From positions 1 through 64,000 of the forward strand of contig NZ_SJPK01000017.1 in the NCBI RefSeq assembly GCF_007859855.1: 64,000 nucleotides of DNA, written 5' to 3'. How positions within the stretch are numbered: the stretch's first letter is position 1; every line of letters begins with the position of its first letter. Made by a program: the position numbers and the translations under genes. The notes beneath the pieces were generated by a model, which made no database searches, was not told the DNA's origin, and saw only the letters and a program-made list of their open reading frames with translations. The DNA is from Allorhodopirellula solitaria. Lineage in GTDB: Bacteria; Planctomycetota; Planctomycetia; Pirellulales; Pirellulaceae. Shown piece by piece: positions 17,101 through 25,381 of the stretch.

Positions 17101-20034
17101 CGTACCGCTCGCACTGGCTCGGAGCACGAGTGTCAAGGTTGCGGTTTCGTTCAGTTCGAGGCCCGCGACGGACCAGCGCTGTGTTCCCGGATCATAGGAA
17201 CCGTTTTCTGTGGTTGCATCCACAAAGACAGCGCCTTCGGGAAGCGGGTCGGCGACGACAAAGGAGCCCGAGGGGTCGGGGCCGGAGTTCGTTGCCGTGA
17301 TCGTGAACGTGACATCCTCGCCCACGTTGGCGAGTGGATTTTCGACCGTCTTGGTCAGAGACAGATCCGCATTGGCCGGTGTGACCGCGATCGTCATCTG
17401 ATCGTCTTCATTGGGCTCGTGGTTGTCGGGCGTGCTATCGATATCAAACTCGTTGGCCGCAGTGATCTCGGCCGTGTTGCTGATCGGGCTCAGGAGATCG
17501 GACCGTGACGGATCGAGCGACACGTTGATGGCGATCGTCCGTGACTCACCGGCAGGCACGCTGCCTACGTTCCAGACACCGGTGTCGGGTGCGTAATCTT
17601 CATCCACGGTGGAGGACTGAAAGATCAATCCGACGGGAATCTGATCGGTGACCCTCACACCGGTCGCGTTGTCAGCGCTGGTGTTGGTGACGGTCAGGTT
17701 GTAGGTGAACGTTTCCCCTGGGGCGGGACGCTCCGAGGTCGTGGTCTTGCTCAGTTCGAGGTCGATGGCGACGGGTGTGAGCATGACCGAGTCGATGTCA
17801 TCCTCTTCGCCCGCCGTTCCTGAGGAACCGTTGCCCGGCGTGCTATCGGGATCGGATTGATCCGACGCCATGATCTCGGCGGTATTCGTTTTCGTCCCGG
17901 TCGTGGTGACTTCGGCGACCAAATTGAGCGTTACCGGCGTGCCGACAGGCACTTCGGCAATCGTCCAATCTCCACTGGCCGAATCGTAATCGCCGACGCT
18001 CGTGGTGTCCGACACGTAGGTCAAACCCGCCGGCAGCACATCTCGGACGCGGACATTCGTCGCTGGATTGGGTCCCTCATTGTTGACCGTGATCGAGAAC
18101 GTCACGTTGTCGCCAATGCTCGAGACCTGCCCGACGACGGTCTTGGCCAGCGAGAGATCGGCAGTCTGCGTTTGAAACGTAACCTGATCCTGGTCGTCTT
18201 CATTGGGATCGTTGTTGTTGGGAGTGCTGTTGGTGTCGAACTGATCCGCGGCGATCACCTCAGCAACATTGGTGTAGCTACCCGCCGCCGTGACGGTTGA
18301 ATTCAGCAACAGCGTGGTCGACTGACCCGCGGCGAGCGAGGGAATCGTCCATTGTGCGTTGCTCGGGTTGAACGTCCCTGACGCCGGTTCGTTCGATGAG
18401 ATCGTCAGCCCTGGCGGCAGCGTGTCCTGCACGACGATGTTGGTCGCGTCATCGATTCCGGAGTTCGAAAGAGTCAAGGTAAACGAGACCGGATCACCGA
18501 CGTTGGGACTGGGTTCAGAAACGGTTTTGTCGAGCGCAAGATTGATCTGTGCTGCTGTCACGACCGCCGAGTCTTGGTCATCTTCGCTCGGATCGGAATT
18601 ATCCGGCGTGCTGTCGACATCGAACTGGTCAGCGGCCGTGACCTGCGCCGTGTTCGTTTGAGGTGCGTTGCTGGTCAAGAGCCCGGTCAATTCGAGCGTG
18701 ACGGTTGCACCAGGTGCCAGGCTCGGGATCGTCCAAAGCCCTGTATCGGATGCATAGGTCGACCCTGCCGAAGGTTGATCCGAACTGTACGTAATGCCCG
18801 CGGGCAGGTTGTCGGTAACCACCACGTTCGTGGCGGTACTCTCACCTTCGTTGAGCAGCGTCAAACGAAACGAGACGGGCAAGTTCACGTTCGGATCTGC
18901 CGTGATCAGTTCTTTCGAAAGATTCAAATCGATCGGTTCATAGTTATCGAAATCGGCAACGGGAATCAAATTCGGTCCGATCGTACCGATCAAATCCGCG
19001 AGCGCATCGTAATTGGGGTCCGCGACGACCTCGAACTCAATCGCACCGATACTCGTCAGGTCCGCCGGACCGCTCGCTCCCGAAGCGGTGGTGAAGTCCG
19101 AAAAGGGTACGAATTCCACCGACGTGGGCTGGGTCGTCGTTTGCGGGATATCGAGTGTTGCCGTGCTGCTCAGGGTCAGCGTGCTGCCATTGCCGTCGTC
19201 GGTGTAGAGCCGCACGATGGCCGCCCCTGCAGGCAAATCCGCACCGATGACCAGGCGCATGCCCGCAGCCTCGCCATTGCTAGTCAAATCGATTCCACCG
19301 AGACCATCATCGTTGACGACGGTCGGGTCATCGTCGGCCCCGTCCCAAATCACAACACGCTGCCCGCCACCGAAACCGTCCGAGCGAACTTGCAAGAGAT
19401 CCGGTGAGACAGGGTCGTTGACGACCAGGCTGATCGTGCCGATATCACTTGTCTTGTTGACCAGTAGATCTCGCGAGCCACCAATCGCTTCGGGTGCGTC
19501 CGCAGTCGACGTCACAGGGACGCCGTCGAGCACTTCATCCGAAACGGTCTGCATGGCGCCATCGAATCCATCGATCGTGCGGATCAATTGCCCCGCGACC
19601 TGCTCCGCGGTGATCGTGACCGGCGGCGAAACAGCCTGCTGCAAGGAGACCCCGCTGACGTCCTGGGCCGGTTGCAATACGAAGTACTGACCCGCAGTCA
19701 ATCGCTCGAACGTGTACCGACCGTCGGCGTCCGTCGGCGTTGTCGCAACTTGACTGTCGCCACTATCCGGTTCGAACTGCCCATCGCCATCATCGCGGTA
19801 AAGCGTCACCGAGGCATTGACAACCTGCTCGCCCGGCGTGAATCCGTCACCATTGAAATCGTTGTAGACGAGGCCCGAGAGATTCGCGAGGTCGGTGCCT
19901 GCGGCCAGCAACCGGCGATTCTCCAGCGGTTCCAGATGCAGCCGACGACGGTAGTCGCGGCTGATTCGACGGCGGCGTCGCTTGGTGTTTGCTGTAGCGT
20001 GGGGGAACTTTGTCCGTCGGCGTTGGTCCGTCAT
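14146..20034 (-). CDS. Giant cell-surface protein with SdrD-like and 12 DUF11 repeats
   Basis: A surface protein of about 1962 residues. The N-terminus is very basic (KRRRRRISRDYRRR) followed by LEPLENRRLLA, a motif common at the start of large planctomycete exported proteins. An SdrD B-like domain follows (LSGLVYNDFNGDGFTPGE), then a beta-rich region, then 12 DUF11 repeats of about 115-140 residues. Each repeat has (I/A)DLSLTKT near its start, a D-LP-GLT motif, and an acidic loop such as DSDSTPDN-EDDQ that could bind calcium. No LPxTG or dockerin is visible at the C-terminus. The ATG at 20034 is chosen (AGGA about 10 nt upstream) over a TTG 51 bp earlier. Such repeats build stalks for adhesion or cell-wall structure; the ligand is unknown. 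Confidence 0.85.
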   Translation of the reverse strand: MTDQRRRTKFPHATANTKRRRRRISRDYRRRLHLEPLENRRLLAAGTDLANLSGLVYNDFNGDGFTPGEQVVNASVTLYRDDGDGQFEPDSGDSQVATTPTDADGRYTFERLTAGQYFVLQPAQDVSGVSLQQAVSPPVTITAEQVAGQLIRTIDGFDGAMQTVSDEVLDGVPVTSTADAPEAIGGSRDLLVNKTSDIGTISLVVNDPVSPDLLQVRSDGFGGGQRVVIWDGADDDPTVVNDDGLGGIDLTSNGEAAGMRLVIGADLPAGAAIVRLYTDDGNGSTLTLSSTATLDIPQTTTQPTSVEFVPFSDFTTASGASGPADLTSIGAIEFEVVADPNYDALADLIGTIGPNLIPVADFDNYEPIDLNLSKELITADPNVNLPVSFRLTLLNEGESTATNVVVTDNLPAGITYSSDQPSAGSTYASDTGLWTIPSLAPGATVTLELTGLLTSNAPQTNTAQVTAADQFDVDSTPDNSDPSEDDQDSAVVTAAQINLALDKTVSEPSPNVGDPVSFTLTLSNSGIDDATNIVVQDTLPPGLTISSNEPASGTFNPSNAQWTIPSLAAGQSTTLLLNSTVTAAGSYTNVAEVIAADQFDTNSTPNNNDPNEDDQDQVTFQTQTADLSLAKTVVGQVSSIGDNVTFSITVNNEGPNPATNVRVRDVLPAGLTYVSDTTSVGDYDSASGDWTIAEVPVGTPVTLNLVAEVTTTGTKTNTAEIMASDQSDPDSTPGNGSSGTAGEEDDIDSVMLTPVAIDLELSKTTTSERPAPGETFTYNLTVTNTSADNATGVRVTDQIPVGLIFQSSTVDEDYAPDTGVWNVGSVPAGESRTIAINVSLDPSRSDLLSPISNTAEITAANEFDIDSTPDNHEPNEDDQMTIAVTPANADLSLTKTVENPLANVGEDVTFTITATNSGPDPSGSFVVADPLPEGAVFVDATTENGSYDPGTQRWSVAGLELNETATLTLVLRASASGTINNVAEIVSASLPDPDSTPGNGVEEEDDQAAAVAQAEQIDLSLTKDTDNPTPRAGETFSYTITIANGGPDTATNIVVADRLPDEVTLVGNEPASGSFVSSTGLWTIPSLAAGESTTLKLDGRIDSIAGLPSDDPIFTGVLNTAEVMSVDQTDSDSTPGNDVESEDDQDSVSVRVPIADLSVEKTTLTPNPNIGENARFEIVVQNAGPDVATNIVIADTLPPGLTYLSDSQSDNDNEYASDTGLWTIATLGVGQSVSMQLVADVELAGMFTNTAELISVDQDDPDSTPNNQLPDEDDQSSATLSTPVIDLSLQKTNMPLRPSVGSEVTFTLEVLNDGPDDATGVVVSDELPDGFEFLSSNHPIAFSPLTGLWNVGALASGESQSLEIRGNVISTEPFENLAEVVAADQFDSDSTPDNGFDNGEDDTARVTVTPASADLSLTKTVDDDTPNVGDDVVFTLTVRNDGPDTAAGIEVLDTLPPGLTDIRADEQTGSYDPDDRIWRIDELESGSTAVLTLTATVDRSANDSDEPITRTNFAEIIASSQFDPDSTPGNGDNDEDDSASVSFVPQLIDLALTKTSDSDRANVGDTIEYRVTVSNDGPTDATGVVVSDPLPAGLTFVSATPSSGENYNPQTGDWSIPQIPAGETRELILNATVSPDPSIVDEILASGITNIAEVIAADQPDRDSTPDNGPGEDDYQAITLEIAQSDLSLTKTVDNATPDQNDIITFLVTVNNSGPDTATNIVVNDALPVGLSDVQVTALTGDFDASTNHWTIAELESGGSAQLQIRARVTSANIVTNVAEIIAADQLDPNSTPGNSDPSEDDMASVQVIPRVIDVSVEASAIPEEIELGDTVEVTVTVHNGSSSTAPLAAADDREISDATGVVVGVTIPEGLTLIDASPAGVYDAPSEQWTAGEVAANSSKQLILTFRVDTLTLKTFEIEVLETNEIDIDSTAGNHDPEEDDQTSVSIHPPATLSKRLFMAR

Positions 20035-20140
20035 GGGCTGATTATCCTGATTCTCGCGGACTGAGTGATTAGTCAGACTAGGCAAGATAAGAGGATAGCA
20101 CCGCGCAGAAAAGATGGCGAGTCGGCAGCGTGTCGTCAGC

Positions 20141-20450
20141 TCACGACTGCAACTGGCTGATCCAGAGCCGCAAGAAGCGATCGGTGATCACGTAGGATGA
20201 TTCCTCACGCTCGACCACGTCGCTGACGACGAGGGACTGAGCAGCCCGCTGGGCATTGGAGGCGGTGCGAAGTCCGTGTATTTGCGGGTGAAATCGGACG
20301 AGAACGGCTGCGGCGGTGTTTCGCTGTCAGCCAAACCTCGCAGAAAGCGTTGTTCGTTCTTGGTCAAGGTTGCCAGTGCTGGGTGTCGATCGGCCCGATC
20401 GGATAATGCATCGCCGATCGAAACAGAGGTCTCGATTGGACTCAGAACAT
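20141..20450 (-). pseudogene. Decayed C-terminal end of an AAA+ ATPase
   Basis: Read on the minus strand, about 20276-20430 gives LTKNEQRFLRGLADSE and FSSDFTRKY. After a frame change near 20275, 20141-20275 gives GLRTASNAQRAAQSL, VVSDVV and SYVITDRFLRLWI before a stop. Together these look like the winged-helix C-terminus of the archaeal-type AAA+ ATPases, which end in D-(P/R)-LRLWI. The N-terminal P-loop part is missing. This is a frameshifted remnant. The homology is judged by eye. Confidence 0.5.
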
Positions 20451-20582
20451 GGACTGCAACAGATGCTTGCGACTCCCCAAAAAGAGAATACGCCACGTGC
20501 TTGTGATGTCCGGCCCATTCGCCTGGCCTGCATCCATCGGCCTGGATGCTTGACCGTTGGCCCTGCGCGTCGTGAGAGACGG

Positions 20583-21749
20583 TTAGAACAAGCTTGCCGG
20601 ATCGGCGCGAACGAGGTTGCGCAGGGCCAGCAGGCCGCTGATCAAGCACATCGAGGTGGTCAGTGCGAGCACGGTGATGGCACGCGTGAATGTCAGCCGC
20701 ATCGGCAGCCCGGAATAACTCTCGAGCATCCAGAACAACGCCAGTGCCACGAGCACCGCCGGGACGAAGCCAAACCAGGACAGGAATACCGATTGGCGAA
20801 CGACCACGCCTACAAAGTATCTGTTGGGATAGCCCATCGCCTTGAGCGTGGCGAACTCGGGCATCGCGTCCTGCAGGCTGGTGTAGAGGATCTGGTAACA
20901 GATAATCACACCGACGACGAAACCCATCACGGTGCCGATAAAGAAGATTGCGCCGACGGGCGTCTGCTCACTCCAAAACTTCCTTTCCTTCTGTTTCAAC
21001 TCGTCCTTACGAACGACGTTCCAGATACAAGGAGCCAGGTTGGTCAAACGCTCGGCGACTTGATCGGGGTCGGCGCCTCGCTTGATCCGAAACATCCCCA
21101 CATCAACGACACCGAGGGGACTGCCGCTTCCGCGAAGTGGGAAATACCTGGCAAACTCGCTCTCTCGGATCAGCAGCGAACCTTCGTTGGCAAAGTCCGT
21201 TCCGATCGTGACGCTGCCGACGATCCGGATGCGTTTTTCGGCGAGTTCCACCGTTTGCGGTAGAGGCGAGCCCCGGTGATCGAATTGGAATCCATACCGA
21301 GCGCGTGTTTTTCGGTCGATCAACGCCGTCCCCGGTGGCTGGAGAGACAACCGCTGCTCCTTCAATCCTGGAATCGTCAACCAGCCGGGCGGGTCGGGAA
21401 CGGAGACCACCCGGATCGGGCGCGCCCGCTCACCGGCAACACGCACGCGGGCCATCAATCGTTCGATCAGCAGCGCCTCGGCGGCGGAAACGTCGGGATC
21501 GGACTCGGCCCGGCGGAGCAGCGAGCGGGCGAATCGCTGGTTCACCGGCAGCATGTATCGGGCGGTGCTGGTCGCAACGAGATCACACTCCATCCACTCG
21601 ATCAGTTGCACGGGGCTATCGAGCAGCGCGTGTCGAAATCCATTCTGCGTGAACATCAACACCGCGGCGAACCCGACGCCCGCCGACGCCAGCAGCAGTC
21701 GGCGGGGCTCGTGGACGAGATTCTTCCAGGCCAGTGGCGTGCGGCTCAT
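20583..21749 (-). CDS. DevC-like ABC transporter permease (FtsX fold)
   Basis: A 388-residue membrane protein with one N-terminal membrane segment (LLLASAGVGFAAVLMF), a large periplasmic domain, and three C-terminal segments. This is the layout of FtsX/MacB-type permeases. The N-terminus (TPLAWKNLVHEPRRLLLASAGVGFA) and C-terminus (LRNLVRADPASLF) recall DevC of the cyanobacterial glycolipid exporter. The start overlaps the nrdR stop as ATGA, so it is co-translated with nrdR. No ATPase (DevA) or adaptor (DevB) partner is adjacent; downstream lies only the ATPase relic. It may work with a partner elsewhere. Confidence 0.75.
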   Translation of the reverse strand: MSRTPLAWKNLVHEPRRLLLASAGVGFAAVLMFTQNGFRHALLDSPVQLIEWMECDLVATSTARYMLPVNQRFARSLLRRAESDPDVSAAEALLIERLMARVRVAGERARPIRVVSVPDPPGWLTIPGLKEQRLSLQPPGTALIDRKTRARYGFQFDHRGSPLPQTVELAEKRIRIVGSVTIGTDFANEGSLLIRESEFARYFPLRGSGSPLGVVDVGMFRIKRGADPDQVAERLTNLAPCIWNVVRKDELKQKERKFWSEQTPVGAIFFIGTVMGFVVGVIICYQILYTSLQDAMPEFATLKAMGYPNRYFVGVVVRQSVFLSWFGFVPAVLVALALFWMLESYSGLPMRLTFTRAITVLALTTSMCLISGLLALRNLVRADPASLF

Positions 21750-22306
21750 GAGCCGTTTCGCTGGGCGCGGGAATGTCGTTTGAATTTTTCCTTCACCGGT
21801 GGCTCGTCTTCTGGGTCATCAGCGACCGGGGGGACCTCAACCTGATCGTCGCCCGCGACTTGCTGCAGCCCAGTGATCATTCGCAGGAAATCCGTGGCCC
21901 CGGAGAACTCGCGGTACACGCTAGCGAATCGGATGTAGGCGACCTCGTCGACATCGGCGAGAAAACGCAGCACCACCTCGCCGATTTTTTGAGCCGGGAT
22001 TTCGAAATCAAACTCGGCATAGATCGCGGCTTCGATCTGCTGCACGGTCGCTTCGATTGTTTCGCTCGCCACGGAGCGTTTGGAGCAAGCTCGCTCGATG
22101 CCACGGCGGATTTTTTCGCGATCAAAGGGCTCTCGGGTTTCGTCGCCTTTGACAACCCGCACATTGAGCGCCTCGATATGCTCCATCGTCACGAATCGCC
22201 GCCCACACTCCTGGCAGACCCGTTTCCTGCGCACCCGATAGCCGGCCTGGGCGGAGCGGGAATCGAGCACTTTGTCGTTATCGGAGTGGCAAAACGGGCA
22301 ACGCAT
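21746..22306 (-). CDS. nrdR: NrdR transcriptional repressor of ribonucleotide reductase
   Basis: A 186-residue NrdR. The N-terminal zinc ribbon starts MRCPFCHSDNDKVLDSR and closes with CQECGRRFVTMEH. The ATP-cone follows (VVKGDETREPFDREKIRRGIERACSKR and VAYIRFASVYREF). The usual length is about 150 residues; a charged C-terminal tail of about 35 residues (VPPVADDPEDEPPVKEKFKRH) is extra. The start is fixed by the conserved MRCPFC; in-frame starts further upstream are ignored. It represses nrd genes according to the nucleotide bound. It overlaps the DevC-like gene, a pairing with no obvious functional reason. Confidence 0.93.
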   Translation of the reverse strand: MRCPFCHSDNDKVLDSRSAQAGYRVRRKRVCQECGRRFVTMEHIEALNVRVVKGDETREPFDREKIRRGIERACSKRSVASETIEATVQQIEAAIYAEFDFEIPAQKIGEVVLRFLADVDEVAYIRFASVYREFSGATDFLRMITGLQQVAGDDQVEVPPVADDPEDEPPVKEKFKRHSRAQRNGS

Positions 22307-22533
22307 GGCGGCGACGGGAGAGAGTAGGGTGGGGCAGAGCAGGGGAGCGTTGGGTGCTCCTAGCCCAACGGACGAGTGATTTCGCGATCGGAAAATTCGC
22401 GGTCGATGTCGAGAGCGGAACACCGGTTGCGGAAGAAAATCGGGACACTCACGATTTCCTCCGCCCTGTGTTATATTCGATCCTGCCGTATTTCCCCATG
22501 GCAACACCGACCGATCTGGAAAAGCGACCTACC

Positions 22534-23190
22534 ATGAGTGAATCAGAGCCTCTCGACCCAACCGCCGACGACCAACGACGGGGCGGCCCGCCCCCAGGCC
22601 CTGCGTCGAATCCGCCGCCCGCGGACCGGGCACACCCGCTGGAACACGAATCCCCACGCGATCGATTTGAGAAACACGTCGCCAACCACCGCGATTCGCA
22701 CGACGATCATGATCCCGAGGAGACCTTGTGGAGCGGCGGATATAGCCCGAAAGCCATGACCGGGTGGTGGATCGTCCTGGTTGTGATCACGATCGCGCTG
22801 CTGGTGGCCTGTTTCATGTTCAGCCAATTGCCCCTTACTGTCGCACTGGGCATCATTGTGCTGCTCTGGGTTTTGGTCGCTGCGAACTACGCCCGCATGC
22901 GATTGGGGTATCATTACGAACTGACGAGCCAGCGATTCATTCACAAGACGGGGCTGCTTACCCGCCGGAGCGATCGTGTGGAAGTAATCGATATCGACGA
23001 CGTCAGCTACGAGCAGGGCCCTGTGCAACGACTCTTGGGTGTGGGCTCGATCCTGATCACGAGTTCGGATCGCAGCGACCCGGAACTCAAATTGCTCGGT
23101 ATTGATCGAGTCAGTCAAGTCGCGGGTTTGATCGACGATGTCCGGCGCAAGGAGCGCCGTCGTCGCAGCCTGCATATTGAATCCATTTGA
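22534..23190 (+). CDS. Membrane protein with bacterial PH domain (bPH2/YdbS-like)
   Basis: A 218-residue protein. Residues 1-70 are a proline- and charge-rich cytoplasmic stretch. Two membrane helices follow at about 77-97 and 98-118. A bPH2 domain lies at about 125-205, with LGYHYELTSQRFIHKTGLLTRR and VEVIDIDDVSYEQGPVQRLL, the typical YdbS pattern. The function of these proteins is poorly known. The start is uncertain: an ATG at 22498 would add 12 residues, and neither has a strong ribosome binding site. It is divergent from nrdR and 40 bp ahead of the GYF protein. Confidence 0.75.
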   Translation: MSESEPLDPTADDQRRGGPPPGPASNPPPADRAHPLEHESPRDRFEKHVANHRDSHDDHDPEETLWSGGYSPKAMTGWWIVLVVITIALLVACFMFSQLPLTVALGIIVLLWVLVAANYARMRLGYHYELTSQRFIHKTGLLTRRSDRVEVIDIDDVSYEQGPVQRLLGVGSILITSSDRSDPELKLLGIDRVSQVAGLIDDVRRKERRRRSLHIESI

Positions 23191-23230
23191 GCGAAGCTCC
23201 CGTTTTCTTTCGCCTGATACGAGCGCAAAC

Positions 23231-23632
23231 ATGACCGCATGGTTTGTCAAACGCGAAAACGAAGAGGTTGGGCCTCTCCGGCCCGCCGATTTGTTGGATC
23301 TCGTCCGTGACGGGAGCGTGCGTCCTGAAACGATGATCCGCAAGAACGATTCCTCGTGGTTCTCCGCCGATAGCGTGGGGGGACTGTTCGAAGCGGCCCG
23401 CCGGCCGACGATCGAGCACTATTGCCCGCACTGCGAGAACGTCCGCGTCGCCGCGCCGCCGTCGACCTGTCCCAAGTGCGACCAGAATTTAACGAACACC
23501 CGCCAGCGAATCATTGAGAATTCGCTGAGCAAATCCAGTCGCACGACCAAGGAGCCAGGTGCCTCCCAAGGCCCCGCACTCTCCGCCCGCCGCTGGCTGC
23601 AAAAGCGGGTTGGCAAAGACTCGTCGAACTGA
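23231..23632 (+). CDS. GYF_2-domain protein with zinc ribbon
   Basis: A 133-residue protein. Residues 1-50 form a GYF_2 domain (AWFVKRENEEVGPLRPADLLDLVRDGSV...W), common in planctomycetes and thought to mediate protein contacts. A Cys4 zinc ribbon follows (YCPHCENVRV and TCPKCDQNL). The tail is basic and Ser-rich. No signal peptide or membrane segment is seen. It follows the PH-domain gene by 40 bp on the same strand, so they may share a transcript. Its partner is unknown. Confidence 0.75.
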   Translation: MTAWFVKRENEEVGPLRPADLLDLVRDGSVRPETMIRKNDSSWFSADSVGGLFEAARRPTIEHYCPHCENVRVAAPPSTCPKCDQNLTNTRQRIIENSLSKSSRTTKEPGASQGPALSARRWLQKRVGKDSSN

Positions 23633-24364
23633 GCAATGCGGGAACAGTCCACGTGGTGGTGGACGAGGCAACAAGCTCCGTACGAACAAATCGACTTCTC
23701 GAAAAAGTCAAGCAATCGACCGCGAGGAACACCCGGGCCGCAAAACCCTGGCGACCCATTCCATCGTACGCATTCGATCGGAACAGCCAAGGAGAAAATG
23801 CCTGTCCGCTGCTGTCGCTACAGCATTTGTCAAATTCGCTCTCACACGGCCCCACCGGATCAGATTGTTCGTTAATCGACACGGGCGAGAGAAATTCATC
23901 GCCACCAACTGACACTACTCAGCCGTTTGCGGATTTCCTCGCGTTTGATAGGCCCCCCCAGCAATGCCATGTTTCTAGGCAGTTGCGATTCCGCCGCTAG
24001 CAACTGCTGCATCTTTGGTGCGCACGCGGTGCCAACCGGATATCAGTCAACGGAGATTCTCAGTCGCAAACTTCACTAGCCAATCGAAAGTGCATGGGGG
24101 GCGTCCGGCGCCGTTGACTATCGGATAAGGGGGGGGGCAGCGCACCGTGTTGAAATAGGGTTTCCGTTGGACCAAATGTCCCGCTGCCATGTGGCATCGT
24201 TGTTGCTCGGACGTGCTAATGCCCACGAGCGATCCATGCACCAGCACGAAAAGGCATTCCCTCTTTTGCGATACCTCAAGCTTCAAAACACCGGTCCGAA
24301 GATCAATCAAACTGTGAGATCCTCCCGTTGGAATTCCGATGTAGCGAAACTCTCGCGCTGTGTT
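23633..24364. other. Intergenic region, GC drop begins here
   Basis: A 730-bp stretch without a supported gene. Reading frames have no recognised domain. A run of nine G lies at about 24129-24137. Base composition becomes visibly more AT-rich from about 24.0 kb, the left edge of the accessory region. The promoter of the following DUF1573 gene should be in the right part. Confidence 0.4.
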
Positions 24365-25381
24365 ATGTTTCTGCTGTTACTGCTGTTACTGCTGTCCGGA
24401 AATGGCCGTGCTAGCGCGCAGGAACTCGCGCCACACGTCTTTGATGTCACGACATCGAAACTCCTCAACGGCGGTGCTGTCCAGATTGATCTGGGAAATC
24501 TAGCTTCAGGCACAACGACGAAACTTGACTTAGAAATAACGAACGATCAACCTACAACAGTATCGGTTTCGTTCCGAGCAGCATCGTGCGGTTGTACCAG
24601 CGCAGAGCCGAGTGAACTCGTCATAGCGTCCGGCGAAACACGTGATCTTAAGGTCAGCGTCAAAAGTAATCGGTCTGACGGCGTTACGTCAATCGTTACC
24701 CTCAGTCTCCATGTCAGTCGTGAAGGCGAACTGGCGTTTGCGAGACGTGTCGCGATTCGCTTCGCCTCGCGGACTGACTACAGCCTGACACTCAAGAATC
24801 CGGTATCTCGGTTCATCGCTGGGGTTGATGATTCGGTCTCAACGGAAATCGTTGTTGATAGCTTCTACGGAAAATCCCTGGAAGGTCTGGAAGTTCGATG
24901 TAGTCTCGCTGACTGCGAATTGACAAAGGTCTCTAACACCTCGAACGGGAAACTGTTGTATCTTGCTAAGTTGAAAGGTCTCACTGACTCTAGCATGAGC
25001 CGGGTCGGCGAAGTCCGCCTTGTTCGCGCCGATGAGACGAAAGAGAAGACGTTAGCTCGAGCCAAAGTATACATACGTGCCGTAGAACCCATCAGCGCTT
25101 ATCCCCGCGTGCTTACATTGCCTCACGACCGTTTGACAATTGTCTTCGCGGAGGGTCTGTCCTTGGGTCGAACGATAGTGCTTCGCTGTGAGAAGGGTGG
25201 ACCAGTCATAGCTGAGCCTACTCAGATAGGAAAGAGAATTGTAAGTTTTGATAGAATCAGCATCCCGAATGACTGCCAAGCGATAAGTGTCGTTAACGAG
25301 GCCACGGATACTACGTTGGCACAAATTCCAGTTAAAAGGACGCCAAGATTTTCTCCGTCAATCGAGGGCCCCACGAAATGA
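24365..25381 (+). CDS. Secreted DUF1573-like protein
   Basis: A 338-residue exported protein. The signal peptide is MFLLLLLLLLSGNGRASA, ending at about residue 18. The first domain (about 30-125) is immunoglobulin-like and carries SCGCTSAEPSELVIASGET, the CGC signature of DUF1573, a family common in planctomycetes and Bacteroidetes. The rest is beta-rich and unrecognised. The leucine run is coded by two 9-bp repeats (CTGCTGTTA). The start is uncertain because no clear ribosome binding site precedes it; the frame stays open upstream. It overlaps the next gene by ATGA, so they act together. The function is unknown. Confidence 0.6.
   Translation: MFLLLLLLLLSGNGRASAQELAPHVFDVTTSKLLNGGAVQIDLGNLASGTTTKLDLEITNDQPTTVSVSFRAASCGCTSAEPSELVIASGETRDLKVSVKSNRSDGVTSIVTLSLHVSREGELAFARRVAIRFASRTDYSLTLKNPVSRFIAGVDDSVSTEIVVDSFYGKSLEGLEVRCSLADCELTKVSNTSNGKLLYLAKLKGLTDSSMSRVGEVRLVRADETKEKTLARAKVYIRAVEPISAYPRVLTLPHDRLTIVFAEGLSLGRTIVLRCEKGGPVIAEPTQIGKRIVSFDRISIPNDCQAISVVNEATDTTLAQIPVKRTPRFSPSIEGPTK

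Noticed and set aside
14518-19407. Several long plus-strand frames opposite the DUF11 gene (for example 15007-16002 and 18574-19407)
   Set aside because: They mirror the repeat structure of the DUF11 gene on the other strand, have low-complexity composition and no start signals.
20316-21263. Plus-strand frame of 315 codons opposite the DevC-like gene
   Set aside because: Antisense to a membrane protein with a clear family pattern; composition is Arg- and His-rich as in shadow frames.
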